The position numbers were made by a program, and so were the translations under genes. A stretch of 64,000 bases of DNA from Sulfobacillus sp. (GTDB taxonomy: Bacteria; Bacillota; Sulfobacillia; Sulfobacillales; Sulfobacillaceae): NCBI GenBank assembly GCA_027343695.1, contig DAHWKJ010000063.1, positions 42,674 to 106,673 of the forward strand, given 5' to 3'. Numbering within the stretch: position 1 is the first letter of the stretch; each line of letters starts with the position of its first letter. Below are positions 44,473 to 52,518 of this stretch, one piece after another. The notes beneath the pieces are model-generated. The model was not told the DNA's origin. It did not search any database and saw only the letters and a program-made list of their open reading frames with translations.

Positions 44473-46458
44473 CTAACTGGATAGGGCTTGCCTTCTTCCC
44501 GTCAAATCGGCTTGGCGCATAACAGAGAGGTCGCCCTCTAGTTGTTGCCGCGTGATATCCCAATAGTCCTGTTGGGCACAGAAATTTTCTCGTCCGCGAT
44601 TCGGTGAATCGTCATCTCGTTGTTCCGACACCGCACGAGCTAACTCCTCCAAATCATGACACCAATCGGGTATTGCCCGGAGAAAACGTTCTTTTGCGTC
44701 AGGATTGCCGACCGCCAGAGGTAAGGTAAACTCCAACGTCATGAGAATTTCCGTCAGATGATGGAGAGCCGCAATGAACTTCCCCAGTTGAATCGGGTCC
44801 AACCGTGCTTTCACGGGCTCTACGGCCGCTTGATTCACCACGGCTACCGCATTGGTCCGACTTAGTCGCACCGCTTTCCGGGCAGATGCCACTTCACCTT
44901 CAGGCGAACTCAGGGCCCTAAGATATTCCCGTTCATCCCTAAGCCACTCCGCCAATACGACGGGGACCCGTTCTCGCTGCCAGGTTGGCCACAAGGCGTA
45001 GGCAATGAGCGCGAGACCACTGCCAATTAAGGTGTTGAGAAGCCGGTCCTCGAGGGTAACCGCCACCGGAGCATGCTCAAAGAACGACAACAGCACAACC
45101 ACCATCGCTGTGATAAACACCGAAAAAATGCCATAGTTCACATTTACGCTGGCATAAAGGGCCAAACTAAAGCCCAACACCAGCGCAACGCCCACAAAAT
45201 GCGCCCGATCCGGCGCGACTAAAACCAAAAGGCCAGTGGCTAACACTATACCAACGGCAGTCCCCACCACCCGAGCTAGACCGCGGCCGAAGGTCGCTTG
45301 AAAATCCGGTCGCAGTACCACCAGAGCCGTAATAGGAACCCAATAGCCCCGACTCAATGGGATCACCCGGTATAAAAAAACTGCCAGTCCGAGTGTTACC
45401 GCCAAGCGTATCGCATGCCGACAGGCTTGCGACTTTGTGGTGAGATTAGCTCGCAGCCGCGGCCAGATTCGATGGCGATGGTGAGTCGGAGGCTGTTGTA
45501 GGGTTTCCTGCCACAGGGCCTCCCCGGTGGCATACCCCACCGCCGTATCCAATAGCGTTGTCAGATGGGCATATCGGTGCGGCAATCCAGTACGAGACAC
45601 GACTGGCTTCAGATTCTTAGCCGTGCCGTGGTTTCTCGAAATCAGGCCGGCCCGAATAACATGAAGGCGATCGACAATCCACGAAATCTCGTCTTTTCGG
45701 ACAGAGTCCGGAGCGATATCGGGTAGCGATACCGCTAACACATCATTACGAATTGATTCGAGCAGATCCAAGATCGCTTTTAATCGCGACCAATGCATCA
45801 CCGGCAGACTGGAGTCGTTCAGTTGTTCCTCGGCGTGTAACAACGTCAATGCAATGTCGAGGTCACGGGCCGACCCTGGTTGCTCGAGATACGCGATCAT
45901 TGCGTCGAGTACTGCCGTGATTCCCCGTTCTTCCGCAATAGATGGTTCGATTTTTTGAAACAACCACAAAAGTCCCATCTGTAAGGCACTGCCCAGCATC
46001 ACCAAAAGAGCCTCTTCAATCGCGATGGGCCATGGTGCAGGAAATGCACCAAAAATAATCAAAGCGGTGGTGGCTAGGATCCCAATTTGCATGGTCTCAA
46101 GCCCAAGGGCTACGGCCATTCCGCCACCAAATCCGCTGAGCAACACGACCAGCACCATCGCGCAGGTCGAATATCCGAGGGCTGTGCCGACACCAGTCGC
46201 GACACCCATCCATAACATGGCAGTCCGCATGGTGCGAAATCGTTTACGTAACGTGCCATTGAGACCAGCGAATCCGGTGACCAAGGCGCCCACCGTCACC
46301 GCAATTGCGGGAATCGGTTGCTTCAAGATAATTCCCAAAATCAGGGGAATCGCAAGCCCCAACGCGTTGCGCGCGCCCGCGCGCCAACGCCATTGACTCC
46401 GATCATAGGTCACCAGGGTTTTAAATACGGACTTCGTGCTCCCATAGCCTGTCGCCAT
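44473..46458 (-). CDS. FUSC-family membrane protein
   Basis: A 661-residue protein with two bundles of membrane helices (about residues 28-180 and 345-490) and soluble regions between and after them. This is the FUSC/aromatic-acid exporter (AaeB/YccS-like) architecture. The second bundle starts RLAVTLGLAVFLYRVIPLSRGYWVPITALVVL, continues with VLRPDFQATFGRGLARVVGT, the family signature, and ends with a soluble tail. GGAGG precedes ATG 46458. Export of aromatic or weak acids across the membrane is the family role and would suit an acidophile. Confidence 0.85.
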   Translation of the reverse strand: MATGYGSTKSVFKTLVTYDRSQWRWRAGARNALGLAIPLILGIILKQPIPAIAVTVGALVTGFAGLNGTLRKRFRTMRTAMLWMGVATGVGTALGYSTCAMVLVVLLSGFGGGMAVALGLETMQIGILATTALIIFGAFPAPWPIAIEEALLVMLGSALQMGLLWLFQKIEPSIAEERGITAVLDAMIAYLEQPGSARDLDIALTLLHAEEQLNDSSLPVMHWSRLKAILDLLESIRNDVLAVSLPDIAPDSVRKDEISWIVDRLHVIRAGLISRNHGTAKNLKPVVSRTGLPHRYAHLTTLLDTAVGYATGEALWQETLQQPPTHHRHRIWPRLRANLTTKSQACRHAIRLAVTLGLAVFLYRVIPLSRGYWVPITALVVLRPDFQATFGRGLARVVGTAVGIVLATGLLVLVAPDRAHFVGVALVLGFSLALYASVNVNYGIFSVFITAMVVVLLSFFEHAPVAVTLEDRLLNTLIGSGLALIAYALWPTWQRERVPVVLAEWLRDEREYLRALSSPEGEVASARKAVRLSRTNAVAVVNQAAVEPVKARLDPIQLGKFIAALHHLTEILMTLEFTLPLAVGNPDAKERFLRAIPDWCHDLEELARAVSEQRDDDSPNRGRENFCAQQDYWDITRQQLEGDLSVMRQADLTGRRQALSS

Positions 46459-46657
46459 TGTTACCCCCAGTCCTCCGTCATTCTCTTCTCATTGTACCGG
46501 GGAGAATCACCAGGTCAATTCAGGCCGTACACTCTCTTCGCCCGGATGAAATCACTCATACCGGTCTCGCAATATCTATTGAAATCGCCAAACGCCCATA
46601 GGCCCCGACAAAAAATGGGGCTAGAGGCAGTTATCGCGATCCGGTCTCGGCAGGTAT

Positions 46658-47056
46658 TTAATACATCATGCGAGGATCTTCGTAGTATTTGAACTCTAGG
46701 ACGTTGTTGGATGGATCTACTAACAAGAAGGTCCAATGTTCTTCGGCTAACCCCGCAAATCGTCGTGTGGGTTCTTGGAAAAACGGAATCTCTCGAATCC
46801 GCACTAACCGCAGCAGTAGATCAAAATCGTGCCGATCCTGGAAGGTTACACCAAAGTGTCGAGGGTACATATGGACTTCTGGGTCAATCGCATCGGATAG
46901 ATGACATACTACCTGATCCCCAAAGAAGTCCAGGGTAATCCGATCGTCATAGCGTCGAGCCAGTTTACAGCCCAATTGTGTCACATAGAACTCCAACGCC
47001 TCATCGAGATTGTGGCAGGGGATGGCGAGATGAAACACGTTTTGACTGTTACGCAC
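46658..47056 (-). CDS. VOC-family protein, glyoxalase-like
   Basis: A 132-residue single VOC domain. HLAIPCHNLDEALEFYVTQLG holds the first metal-type His, EHWTFLLVDPSNNVLEFKYYED the last Glu, and the length and motif spacing are typical of metal-dependent members. The start is GTG 47056 with GGAGG 8 bases upstream. It may be a lactoylglutathione lyase-like or ring-cleaving enzyme; there is not enough to choose. Confidence 0.82.
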   Translation of the reverse strand: MRNSQNVFHLAIPCHNLDEALEFYVTQLGCKLARRYDDRITLDFFGDQVVCHLSDAIDPEVHMYPRHFGVTFQDRHDFDLLLRLVRIREIPFFQEPTRRFAGLAEEHWTFLLVDPSNNVLEFKYYEDPRMMY

Positions 47057-47320
47057 CGCCCCATCCTCCTCTCCGCAGTCATGTCCTTCAACACGGTATC
47101 ACAAATCCGCAGCGGATACACCCTGTCGCACCGAGTTTCAGCCTATTTTCAGACTGGGGTGCCCTCAAAAGTTTAGGGTCGTTGGATATCAATACCAGTC
47201 GGCACCATAAATAGCAACGAACGGATTCTGTGTCAAAAAATGCCACAACGCATATGGTGTGATGCAAGGCAGATATTTGCGCCCTGCCTAGGTACCCCAA
47301 ACCGGAAAGAGGTGGAATTT

Positions 47321-47563
47321 GTGAGTGAATTCAGCGACGTACACGGTTCTGAATGGTGGTGCGGGACGAACTTTCGCCAAACACTCGAGCGGATGATAGG
47401 CGAAACTGTCTCGATCCACACCAATGAGTGCGATTTCACCGGCAAATTGGCCGATGTCGAAACGACCTTCGTGACCTTGGCTAGTCATCGGAAATCTGGA
47501 TCCGCCCATGTTTCGATCGTCTATCTGCCGATTCGTCACATCAACGCGGTCACCGATCTCTAA
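47321..47563 (+). CDS. Small Sm-like (DUF2642-type) protein
   Basis: An 80-residue protein. The body FRQTLERMIGETVSIHTNE, then FTGKLADVETTFVTL and VYLPIRHINAVTDL has the strand pattern of an Sm-like barrel, as in small Bacillota proteins related to spore-coat or RNA-chaperone-like families. GTG 47321 follows AGAGGTGG at 5 bases; the frame is open 27 codons further without a ribosome site. It heads a plus-strand group with the two genes that follow. The assignment is by pattern only. Confidence 0.55.
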   Translation: MSEFSDVHGSEWWCGTNFRQTLERMIGETVSIHTNECDFTGKLADVETTFVTLASHRKSGSAHVSIVYLPIRHINAVTDL

Positions 47564-47635
47564 AAAACTGCAGGTCCGGGTTGTGACGTGCAACCCGGAC
47601 TGCCAAACCAGACTGGGTAGAAGGAGTGGATACGG

Positions 47636-48451
47636 ATGCAAGGGCGATATTTATTAGGTCTAGGACCCGTAGAGAATACTCTCGAGTTTCTCTATAAGCA
47701 AACCGAAACCCCAATCCATCCCGCGGATATTGCACAACGGAATGACCATGCTGCCCAGTATAGGGTTTCACGCGCCCCGTCGGTAACTCCAACTCCCTTA
47801 CCCATTCCCAGCGAATTTCAAGACCATATAAGTGCCGTTAAGCAGCGCCCTTTGTTTCAGAAACTCTTTGCCGATCACAATGTAAGATTTGCTCTATTTG
47901 ACATCGCGTCCTTAATCCCGGTCCAACCCCACGTGATTTTTGACTTTGCCAAGGACCGGGCGGGATGCGCCCCATCGGCCGCGGAAGTATACCAGCTCTG
48001 TCTCCCCCCCACACCACAAGCGTTAGAGATTAAGGGCGGGGTCACAACCAGTGGAGCCCGTGAGATTGCCTGTACGCTCGTAACCCCGGATTTAAATGTC
48101 TTGGTGTCGGAAGCCAAACTCGATACGGAAAATGGACTTAAAGTCATTTTTACGGTAAGCAAGACCGCCGTGTTCTGTCAAATTCAATCCTCTGGTGGTC
48201 GGTTTTTTGTCCGTGACGGCACTCATCGCGCCGTGGGCCTCTTAGCGGCCGGAGTGCGTCATATGCCTGCGATTGTAGAAGAGGTACCGCCACATAAAGT
48301 GTCCAACTTTTTGCCGGAGGACAGCCTTTTCGGTCCTCATCCGCCGCGAATCGCGGATTTTCTTGACCCGTTTTTATATATTGAGCACCCCTGGGCCCTG
48401 CATAAAAAGGTAGTGCGCATAATCGTCGATGAATTCGTCACGTCTATTTAG
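47636..48451 (+). CDS. Protein with a ParB-like DGTHR motif
   Basis: A 271-residue soluble protein that I cannot assign to a named family. Near residue 200 the segment GRFFVRDGTHRAVGLLAAGV matches the DGxHR loop of ParB/Srx-fold proteins, where it binds nucleotide; the rest differs. The N-terminal 70 residues are Pro/Thr-rich and look flexible. AAGGAG lies 9 bases before the ATG, and it follows the Sm-like gene by 72 bases. It might be a nucleotide-dependent regulator or enzyme. Confidence 0.6.
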   Translation: MQGRYLLGLGPVENTLEFLYKQTETPIHPADIAQRNDHAAQYRVSRAPSVTPTPLPIPSEFQDHISAVKQRPLFQKLFADHNVRFALFDIASLIPVQPHVIFDFAKDRAGCAPSAAEVYQLCLPPTPQALEIKGGVTTSGAREIACTLVTPDLNVLVSEAKLDTENGLKVIFTVSKTAVFCQIQSSGGRFFVRDGTHRAVGLLAAGVRHMPAIVEEVPPHKVSNFLPEDSLFGPHPPRIADFLDPFLYIEHPWALHKKVVRIIVDEFVTSI

Positions 48452-48526
48452 CAACATCTTTTCGGACTCCCCGCATAGATTATGATAGCCAGCGTCGAGA
48501 CAAACATAGGAAGGAGGTGACCGAGA

Positions 48527-49117
48527 GTGCACTTGGTAGATCTTAACGAAATCCAATGGCAACCGGAATCCCAGGGACGCCAAATAAAGTCGGTCGAAAC
48601 CGGGATTACCTTGTGGTCGTTGCCGGGCCCCGGGAGCTTCGCGTTGCAAGCCCAAACACGGCACACTTGGATTGTACTCAAAGGCCAAGGCCGGTTGTAT
48701 CTCGGCCAACGGATGGTTGCCGTCAGTGGGGGTATTGCCTTATCGGATCTCTACGACACGGTCGTCACGTTTCAAGTTCCGGATGGGGAAGAACTGGTGG
48801 TGATGGATGTCATAATAGAGGTGCCAAAATCTCTGCGGACAACCGAAGACTCACCCGATACCGCCCTACCCGCCATCGAAGAAAAAGCCGTCTTGCCCAC
48901 CCCAGAACCAGAAACGGATTCGGCACCAAGTGACCGGTCCGTGGCAGAAAACCTGTCACCATCGCCCCAAGCCCCCGAACCCGTTACCCCGGCACTCATT
49001 CCGGAACAGACTTTAGATCCTACCGAGTTAACGGATCCGTCCCCCCCGACAACCCATCAGGATGACGACAACGAAGACGCTCCCTTGCCGTGGGTCGCCA
49101 GGCTCCGCTCCCACTAA
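48527..49117 (+). CDS. Cupin-like protein with acidic Pro-rich tail
   Basis: A 196-residue protein. Residues 1 to about 105 form a small beta-barrel resembling a cupin (HTWIVLKGQGRLYLG, then VPDGEELVVMDVIIEVP), but with only one clear metal-type His. Residues 110-190 are Pro/Glu/Asp/Thr-rich, low-complexity and acidic, ending in a basic VARLRSH. GTG 48527 follows AGGAGGTG. It lies 75 bases after the ParB-like gene and probably belongs to its operon. The tail could bind partners; no enzyme activity is claimed. Confidence 0.6.
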   Translation: MHLVDLNEIQWQPESQGRQIKSVETGITLWSLPGPGSFALQAQTRHTWIVLKGQGRLYLGQRMVAVSGGIALSDLYDTVVTFQVPDGEELVVMDVIIEVPKSLRTTEDSPDTALPAIEEKAVLPTPEPETDSAPSDRSVAENLSPSPQAPEPVTPALIPEQTLDPTELTDPSPPTTHQDDDNEDAPLPWVARLRSH

Positions 49118-49180
49118 CGAAATCGGTGGGGCTCATCCAGCCCATCGACACACCTCCTCAGATAATTTCACAAATCCACA

Positions 49181-49211
49181 CCCGTCTCTCATTTTACCGA
49201 TGGGAGACGGG
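49181..49211 (+). terminator. Hairpin after the cupin-like gene
   Basis: CCCGTCTCTCAT and ATGGGAGACGGG pair as a 12-base stem with one G-U and a 7-base loop, 63 bases past the stop. No T-run follows, so it may be a weak terminator or an mRNA-stabilising end. The next promoter begins at 49259. Confidence 0.45.
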
Positions 49212-49258
49212 CTCCATCCCTCCCCAAGTCCGCACATCGCGGAGTGGACAGATGCTTC

Positions 49259-49267
49259 TGGTATACT
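49259..49267 (+). promoter_or_regulatory. Extended -10 promoter before the 55-residue membrane protein
   Basis: TGGTATACT is an extended -10 element 17 bases before the ATG of the small gene, giving a very short or nearly leaderless 5' end. No -35 is seen at the right spacing. Confidence 0.5.
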
Positions 49268-49283
49268 TGAGCGGGTGATTGAG

Positions 49284-49451
49284 ATGATAAAGAACATGTC
49301 TGTCGTGCTATACATTGTGATTTTAATTGCCGTGGTCGTTACTGTAGATATCCTCTTCTTTAAGAATCATTTTTGGGAACGACTCGCCTTCAACACTGGC
49401 ATTGTCTTGGTATTTCTCGCCCTGTATTTGAGATTCCTCAAGAATCCGTAA
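49284..49451 (+). CDS. Small membrane protein of 55 residues
   Basis: The product begins MIKNMSVVLYIVILIAVVVTV and ends with RLAFNTGIVLVFLALYLRFL plus KNP. It has two membrane helices joined by a short loop (DILFFKNHFWER). This pattern is that of small conserved Bacillota membrane proteins of unknown role. The ATG at 49284 lies 17 bases after an extended -10 box. The ribosome site is weak, fitting a short leader. It is the last gene of the plus-strand group. Confidence 0.6.
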   Translation: MIKNMSVVLYIVILIAVVVTVDILFFKNHFWERLAFNTGIVLVFLALYLRFLKNP

Positions 49452-49803
49452 GCCGTCGCCGCGACACCAACGAGGTGCCTACCCATGGGCTCGGCACGGA
49501 CGGACGGTATCACCACCGGTCTATCGCACCGACCTGAGGCCTGGTCGCCTGTCCCAATGGGACCGCAAAATCCTGAAAACCGCATGCGTTCGTGCCATAG
49601 ATTTGGGACCCCTCAATAGCGGTTACAGACCATCTCTAAAGGATTTGCTCGCGTGGATCCTGACTCGGATCCCTTAAACGCCCTTGATGGCGCTTCAATA
49701 CGTACCGTGATATCAAGAACAGTCACCGCAACATCGGGGATAATTGAGGCGATGCCCCTCTCTTGGTGCATAGCCAGGCACCACCAACGCCGCCCATCGC
49801 ATA
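49452..49803. other. Intergenic stretch, nothing recognised
   Basis: These 352 bases lie between two convergent transcription units. Both strands have open frames, but none has a ribosome site, a domain or a codon pattern like the neighbours. No repeat or promoter was seen. Confidence 0.4.
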
Positions 49804-50514
49804 CTATTCTTGCAAGTACAAAACCAGCATATCGCGTCGAAACAGCCGTAAGCCGATGACATTGAGAGCCAGTGCGATTATGGCTAACCCTTCGGCATCG
49901 CGCCCTACTCCTTGGGTCGTAAGCGAAAGAGGGATCCATCCCACAATAAACGGCACCGCGAGTACGAAGACCGAGAGAATAGTAACCATGTAGGCCGCCC
50001 GTTGTTCCCCCACTCGCAATGCCACGAAGGTTCCAACCACCGCCACATAGAGACTCGCTCCAGCGGTCACTCCGAACACAATAATGCGAGCGGACGGCAC
50101 GGCTAGGTAAAGCCAATGGAGTCCATTGCGACTCAAAATCGCCACCGCCAACAGTTGTGCCCCCACGGCCAACATGGCTGCCACGTAGCCTACCAAAAAA
50201 GCGGTCATGACCTTAGCCCCAAAAATCGCTCGGTCCGAGAGTCGAGTGGTTAACAAATAATCGAGGGTGTGCCCGACGCGCTCATGCAGGACTAAATCCG
50301 GCGCGGTATTGGCGACGACAATCACTGCAGCGAAGGGTATATAGAACGCCAGAAAAGTCACCCCGATGCCGCCTAGCCCAGCATGATGATGTGTGTAGGT
50401 CAAGGATGGAATGAATGCCATCGCCAACACAGCAATCAGGAAGACTAAAAAAAATCTGCGGTTGCCGGCTAGCTCGGCAAACTCTTTCCGCATCATGGTC
50501 CATACTTCAAACAT
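49804..50514 (-). CDS. ABC-2-type exporter permease
   Basis: A 236-residue membrane protein with six helices, the permease of an ABC-2 exporter. It starts MFEVWTMMRKEFAEL, a typical cytoplasmic coupling helix, and includes DLVLHERVGHTLDYLLTTRLS, the ExxxxT/LLTTPLS-like signature of ABC-2 permeases. ATG 50514 follows AGGAGGC and overlaps the ATPase end by 8 bases, so the two are coupled. Export of a lipid, peptide or drug is possible. Confidence 0.82.
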   Translation of the reverse strand: MFEVWTMMRKEFAELAGNRRFFLVFLIAVLAMAFIPSLTYTHHHAGLGGIGVTFLAFYIPFAAVIVVANTAPDLVLHERVGHTLDYLLTTRLSDRAIFGAKVMTAFLVGYVAAMLAVGAQLLAVAILSRNGLHWLYLAVPSARIIVFGVTAGASLYVAVVGTFVALRVGEQRAAYMVTILSVFVLAVPFIVGWIPLSLTTQGVGRDAEGLAIIALALNVIGLRLFRRDMLVLYLQE

Positions 50515-51442
50515 GATTATCGCCTCCTACCAAACGCAAGTACTCCTCTTCTAACGACACCTGTTCGGGTATGACCGCACGGACCCCAACACCTGCTTCG
50601 ACCAACGCCCGCACTACTGTTTCGACCTCTTCTTCGGAACCTAGGACAGCGCGCCAATCGTTTCCACTTATGGGTTGCACCGTAACTTGATCCGGGAGCG
50701 TGAGGTGAGTGATGGCCGTGGCGTCCACTCCCGTCAGGGTTAAGCGCACGGTGGGTGCACCCTGGTCCCCTAGTCGATGGGGGTCTCCAATCGCCAAAAT
50801 TTTACCTTGTTGAATAATGGCTACCTGATCACAAATCCGTTGGGCTTCCGCCAACAGATGCGTGCAGAGAAAAATGGTACGCCCCGCCTCCTCGGCTAAT
50901 GAGACTAACAGTTCACGCACCATAACAATATTAGAGGGATCGAGACCGGCGGTAGGTTCATCTAAGATGAGCAGTTCTGGTTCCGCAATAAGGGCGCGCG
51001 CCAATCCTAGTTTTTGTCGCATGCCTTTGCTAAATCCCGAAACACGATCCCGGCGCCGATCCCAAAGGTCGACGCGCTTTAGCTGGGCCTCTATGCGACG
51101 TCGACCTTCCGCGGGACTCAGTCGCGCCACCTGAGCCGCAAACTCTAGATTTTGTTGGGCAGAAAGTCTATCGTAGAGCCCAACATTGTCAAGCATCACG
51201 CCCGCGTGGGCCCGAATCCAATCCCCCTCAGTGCGCGGATCATGTCCCAACACCTGAATCGTACCCGCCGAAGGTCTTAGCATGCCCACTAACAGGCGCA
51301 CCGTGGTGGTTTTGCCCGCTCCGTTGGGTCCCAAAAACCCGAATACGCTGCCGCGCGGTACCCCGAGATTGAGGTCGGACACCGCGTTTCGTGCCCCAAA
51401 TTTCCGTGCGACTCCTACGCATTCAATCGCGTGGTTATCCAC
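50507..51442 (-). CDS. ABC exporter ATP-binding protein
   Basis: A 311-residue ATPase: Walker A GPNGAGKTT, signature SGFSKGMRQKLGLARAL, Walker B LLILDEPTAGLD, and the switch His in FLCTHLLAEA. The 70-residue tail with repeated basic-acidic strands (VRLTLTGVDATAITHLT) is typical of DrrA/CcmA-type exporters. The start is GTG 51442. The 39-residue membrane gene and an operator-bearing promoter lie upstream, so expression is probably inducible. It forms a heterodimeric transporter with the next gene. Confidence 0.87.
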   Translation of the reverse strand: MDNHAIECVGVARKFGARNAVSDLNLGVPRGSVFGFLGPNGAGKTTTVRLLVGMLRPSAGTIQVLGHDPRTEGDWIRAHAGVMLDNVGLYDRLSAQQNLEFAAQVARLSPAEGRRRIEAQLKRVDLWDRRRDRVSGFSKGMRQKLGLARALIAEPELLILDEPTAGLDPSNIVMVRELLVSLAEEAGRTIFLCTHLLAEAQRICDQVAIIQQGKILAIGDPHRLGDQGAPTVRLTLTGVDATAITHLTLPDQVTVQPISGNDWRAVLGSEEEVETVVRALVEAGVGVRAVIPEQVSLEEEYLRLVGGDNHV

Positions 51443-51537
51443 CGCATGTCCCCGTTTCTTTTCTCATCATTTTTTATTGGGAGCTCGAGAACTCCTCCAT
51501 CTCCATGCCCGCTACCAAACAACACGGAGGTCGTCAA

Positions 51538-51657
51538 CTACACGCCCGGTTGATGAGACTCATAATTCAGAATCATAATGACTAAGAGGCCCGCTACAAT
51601 CAGGGTCCTAACAAAACCGGATATACGCCACACTGGCAGTTCTTTAGTCGATCCCAT
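51538..51657 (-). CDS. Small membrane protein of 39 residues
   Basis: ATG 51657 follows AGAAGGA at 5 bases; the stop is TAG 51538. The product begins MGSTKELPVWRISGF and has one membrane helix (VRTLIVAGLLVIMIL) with a short polar tail. It lies 95 bases before the ABC exporter ATPase in the same direction, behind a consensus-like promoter, so it is probably the first gene of that operon. Its function is unknown; a small regulator or subunit of the exporter is a reasonable guess. Confidence 0.5.
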   Translation of the reverse strand: MGSTKELPVWRISGFVRTLIVAGLLVIMILNYESHQPGV

Positions 51658-51677
51658 CGAAGTCCTTCTTATCCATG

Positions 51678-51726
51678 GATGATATTGGAATGATATCATC
51701 ATGGGTCCTACACCCATACCTGTCAA
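51678..51726 (-). promoter_or_regulatory. Promoter with palindromic operator for the ABC exporter operon
   Basis: On the minus strand a perfect -35 TTGACA (51721-51726), a 17-base spacer and CATGAT (51698-51703) form a promoter. A perfect inverted repeat, GATGATAT, 7 bases, ATATCATC (51678-51700), overlaps the -10 and the expected start site. The position suits a repressor. Confidence 0.6.
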
Positions 51727-51879
51727 CATTCCGATTTTTCAAAAAAAGTACTCCAAACGCGTTCGTTGCCTCATTAAAAATGACTCAAAACGGCCTCGGA
51801 TGATGGCAAATCCGGGCTACCCGGCGGCAGCAGAGTTCCCAAAGTCAAAAGAAAGCCAATCCCCGCGCCGCGTGAGATC

Positions 51880-52407
51880 TGTATGTGTTTGAGGATTTAC
51901 GGATTCAGAATATGACCAAGCGATCGAAAGGCGCGAGGCGTAAGGAGGGCTGCGGGTCCATCACGCCCCAGCCAAAGCCGGTCTCAACCGCGCTATTTGG
52001 TCATCCGCATGGGGCGAGGTCGTATCGTTCACCCGCTATCAAGCATTGCGAATGGGGAAACGCATCATCCGGTCGCCCTCTTAGCATAGGTTTGAGCCAC
52101 GTCAGACACTCGGCTAGGACACCAAGACGAATTTGTCTGCCAAGACAGCGGACACACGGCTGAGGAAGACCACAATGCCGCCAGCGTGATTGCGCAATGC
52201 GGGATCAGAAAACTTCTCTCGGGAGATCCGCTCACAAAAACGCACAAACGGACGCGGATTTTTCGGAATCTAGGGCTGGAGCGGTCCCAGAAAGCCCCGC
52301 CTCAACCGGTCAGGATAAGGGACCGGAAGAGTTCATTACTGGCACTGGGCTGTCAAAACTGGGCACTCCTAATCCAAAGAAATCCGTGCCGGAGAATGGG
52401 GGTATAA
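51880..52407 (+). pseudogene. tnpB: Decayed IS605-family tnpB (OrfB) fragment
   Basis: The C-terminal half of TnpB is readable in pieces. VFEDLRIQNMTKRSKG holds the RuvC-II acidic motif. After a frameshift comes LNRAIWSSAWGEVVSFTRYQ, then a stop, then a degraded zinc-finger part FVCQDSGHTAEEDHNAA (RuvC-III Asp present, one Cys now Ser) and IRKLLSGDPLTKTHKRTRIF to the end. The first Cys pair is lost. No N-terminal half was found upstream, so this is a dead, truncated copy. No matching tnpA lies beside it. Confidence 0.8.
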
Positions 52408-52518
52408 TCTAATACATTGCCCACACCGAGAATGGTTTGTTAGGATGGATCATCTCAATGGGCATGGGACAGGAACCACGGCCAACACCATGGATCCCGT
52501 CTCGAAAGGATGGCTACG

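Noticed and set aside
49613..50116. A 167-codon minus-strand frame overlapping the ABC permease
   Set aside because: The permease has hydrophobic helices and the ABC-2 signature in the other frame; this one is Arg/Ser/Cys-rich.
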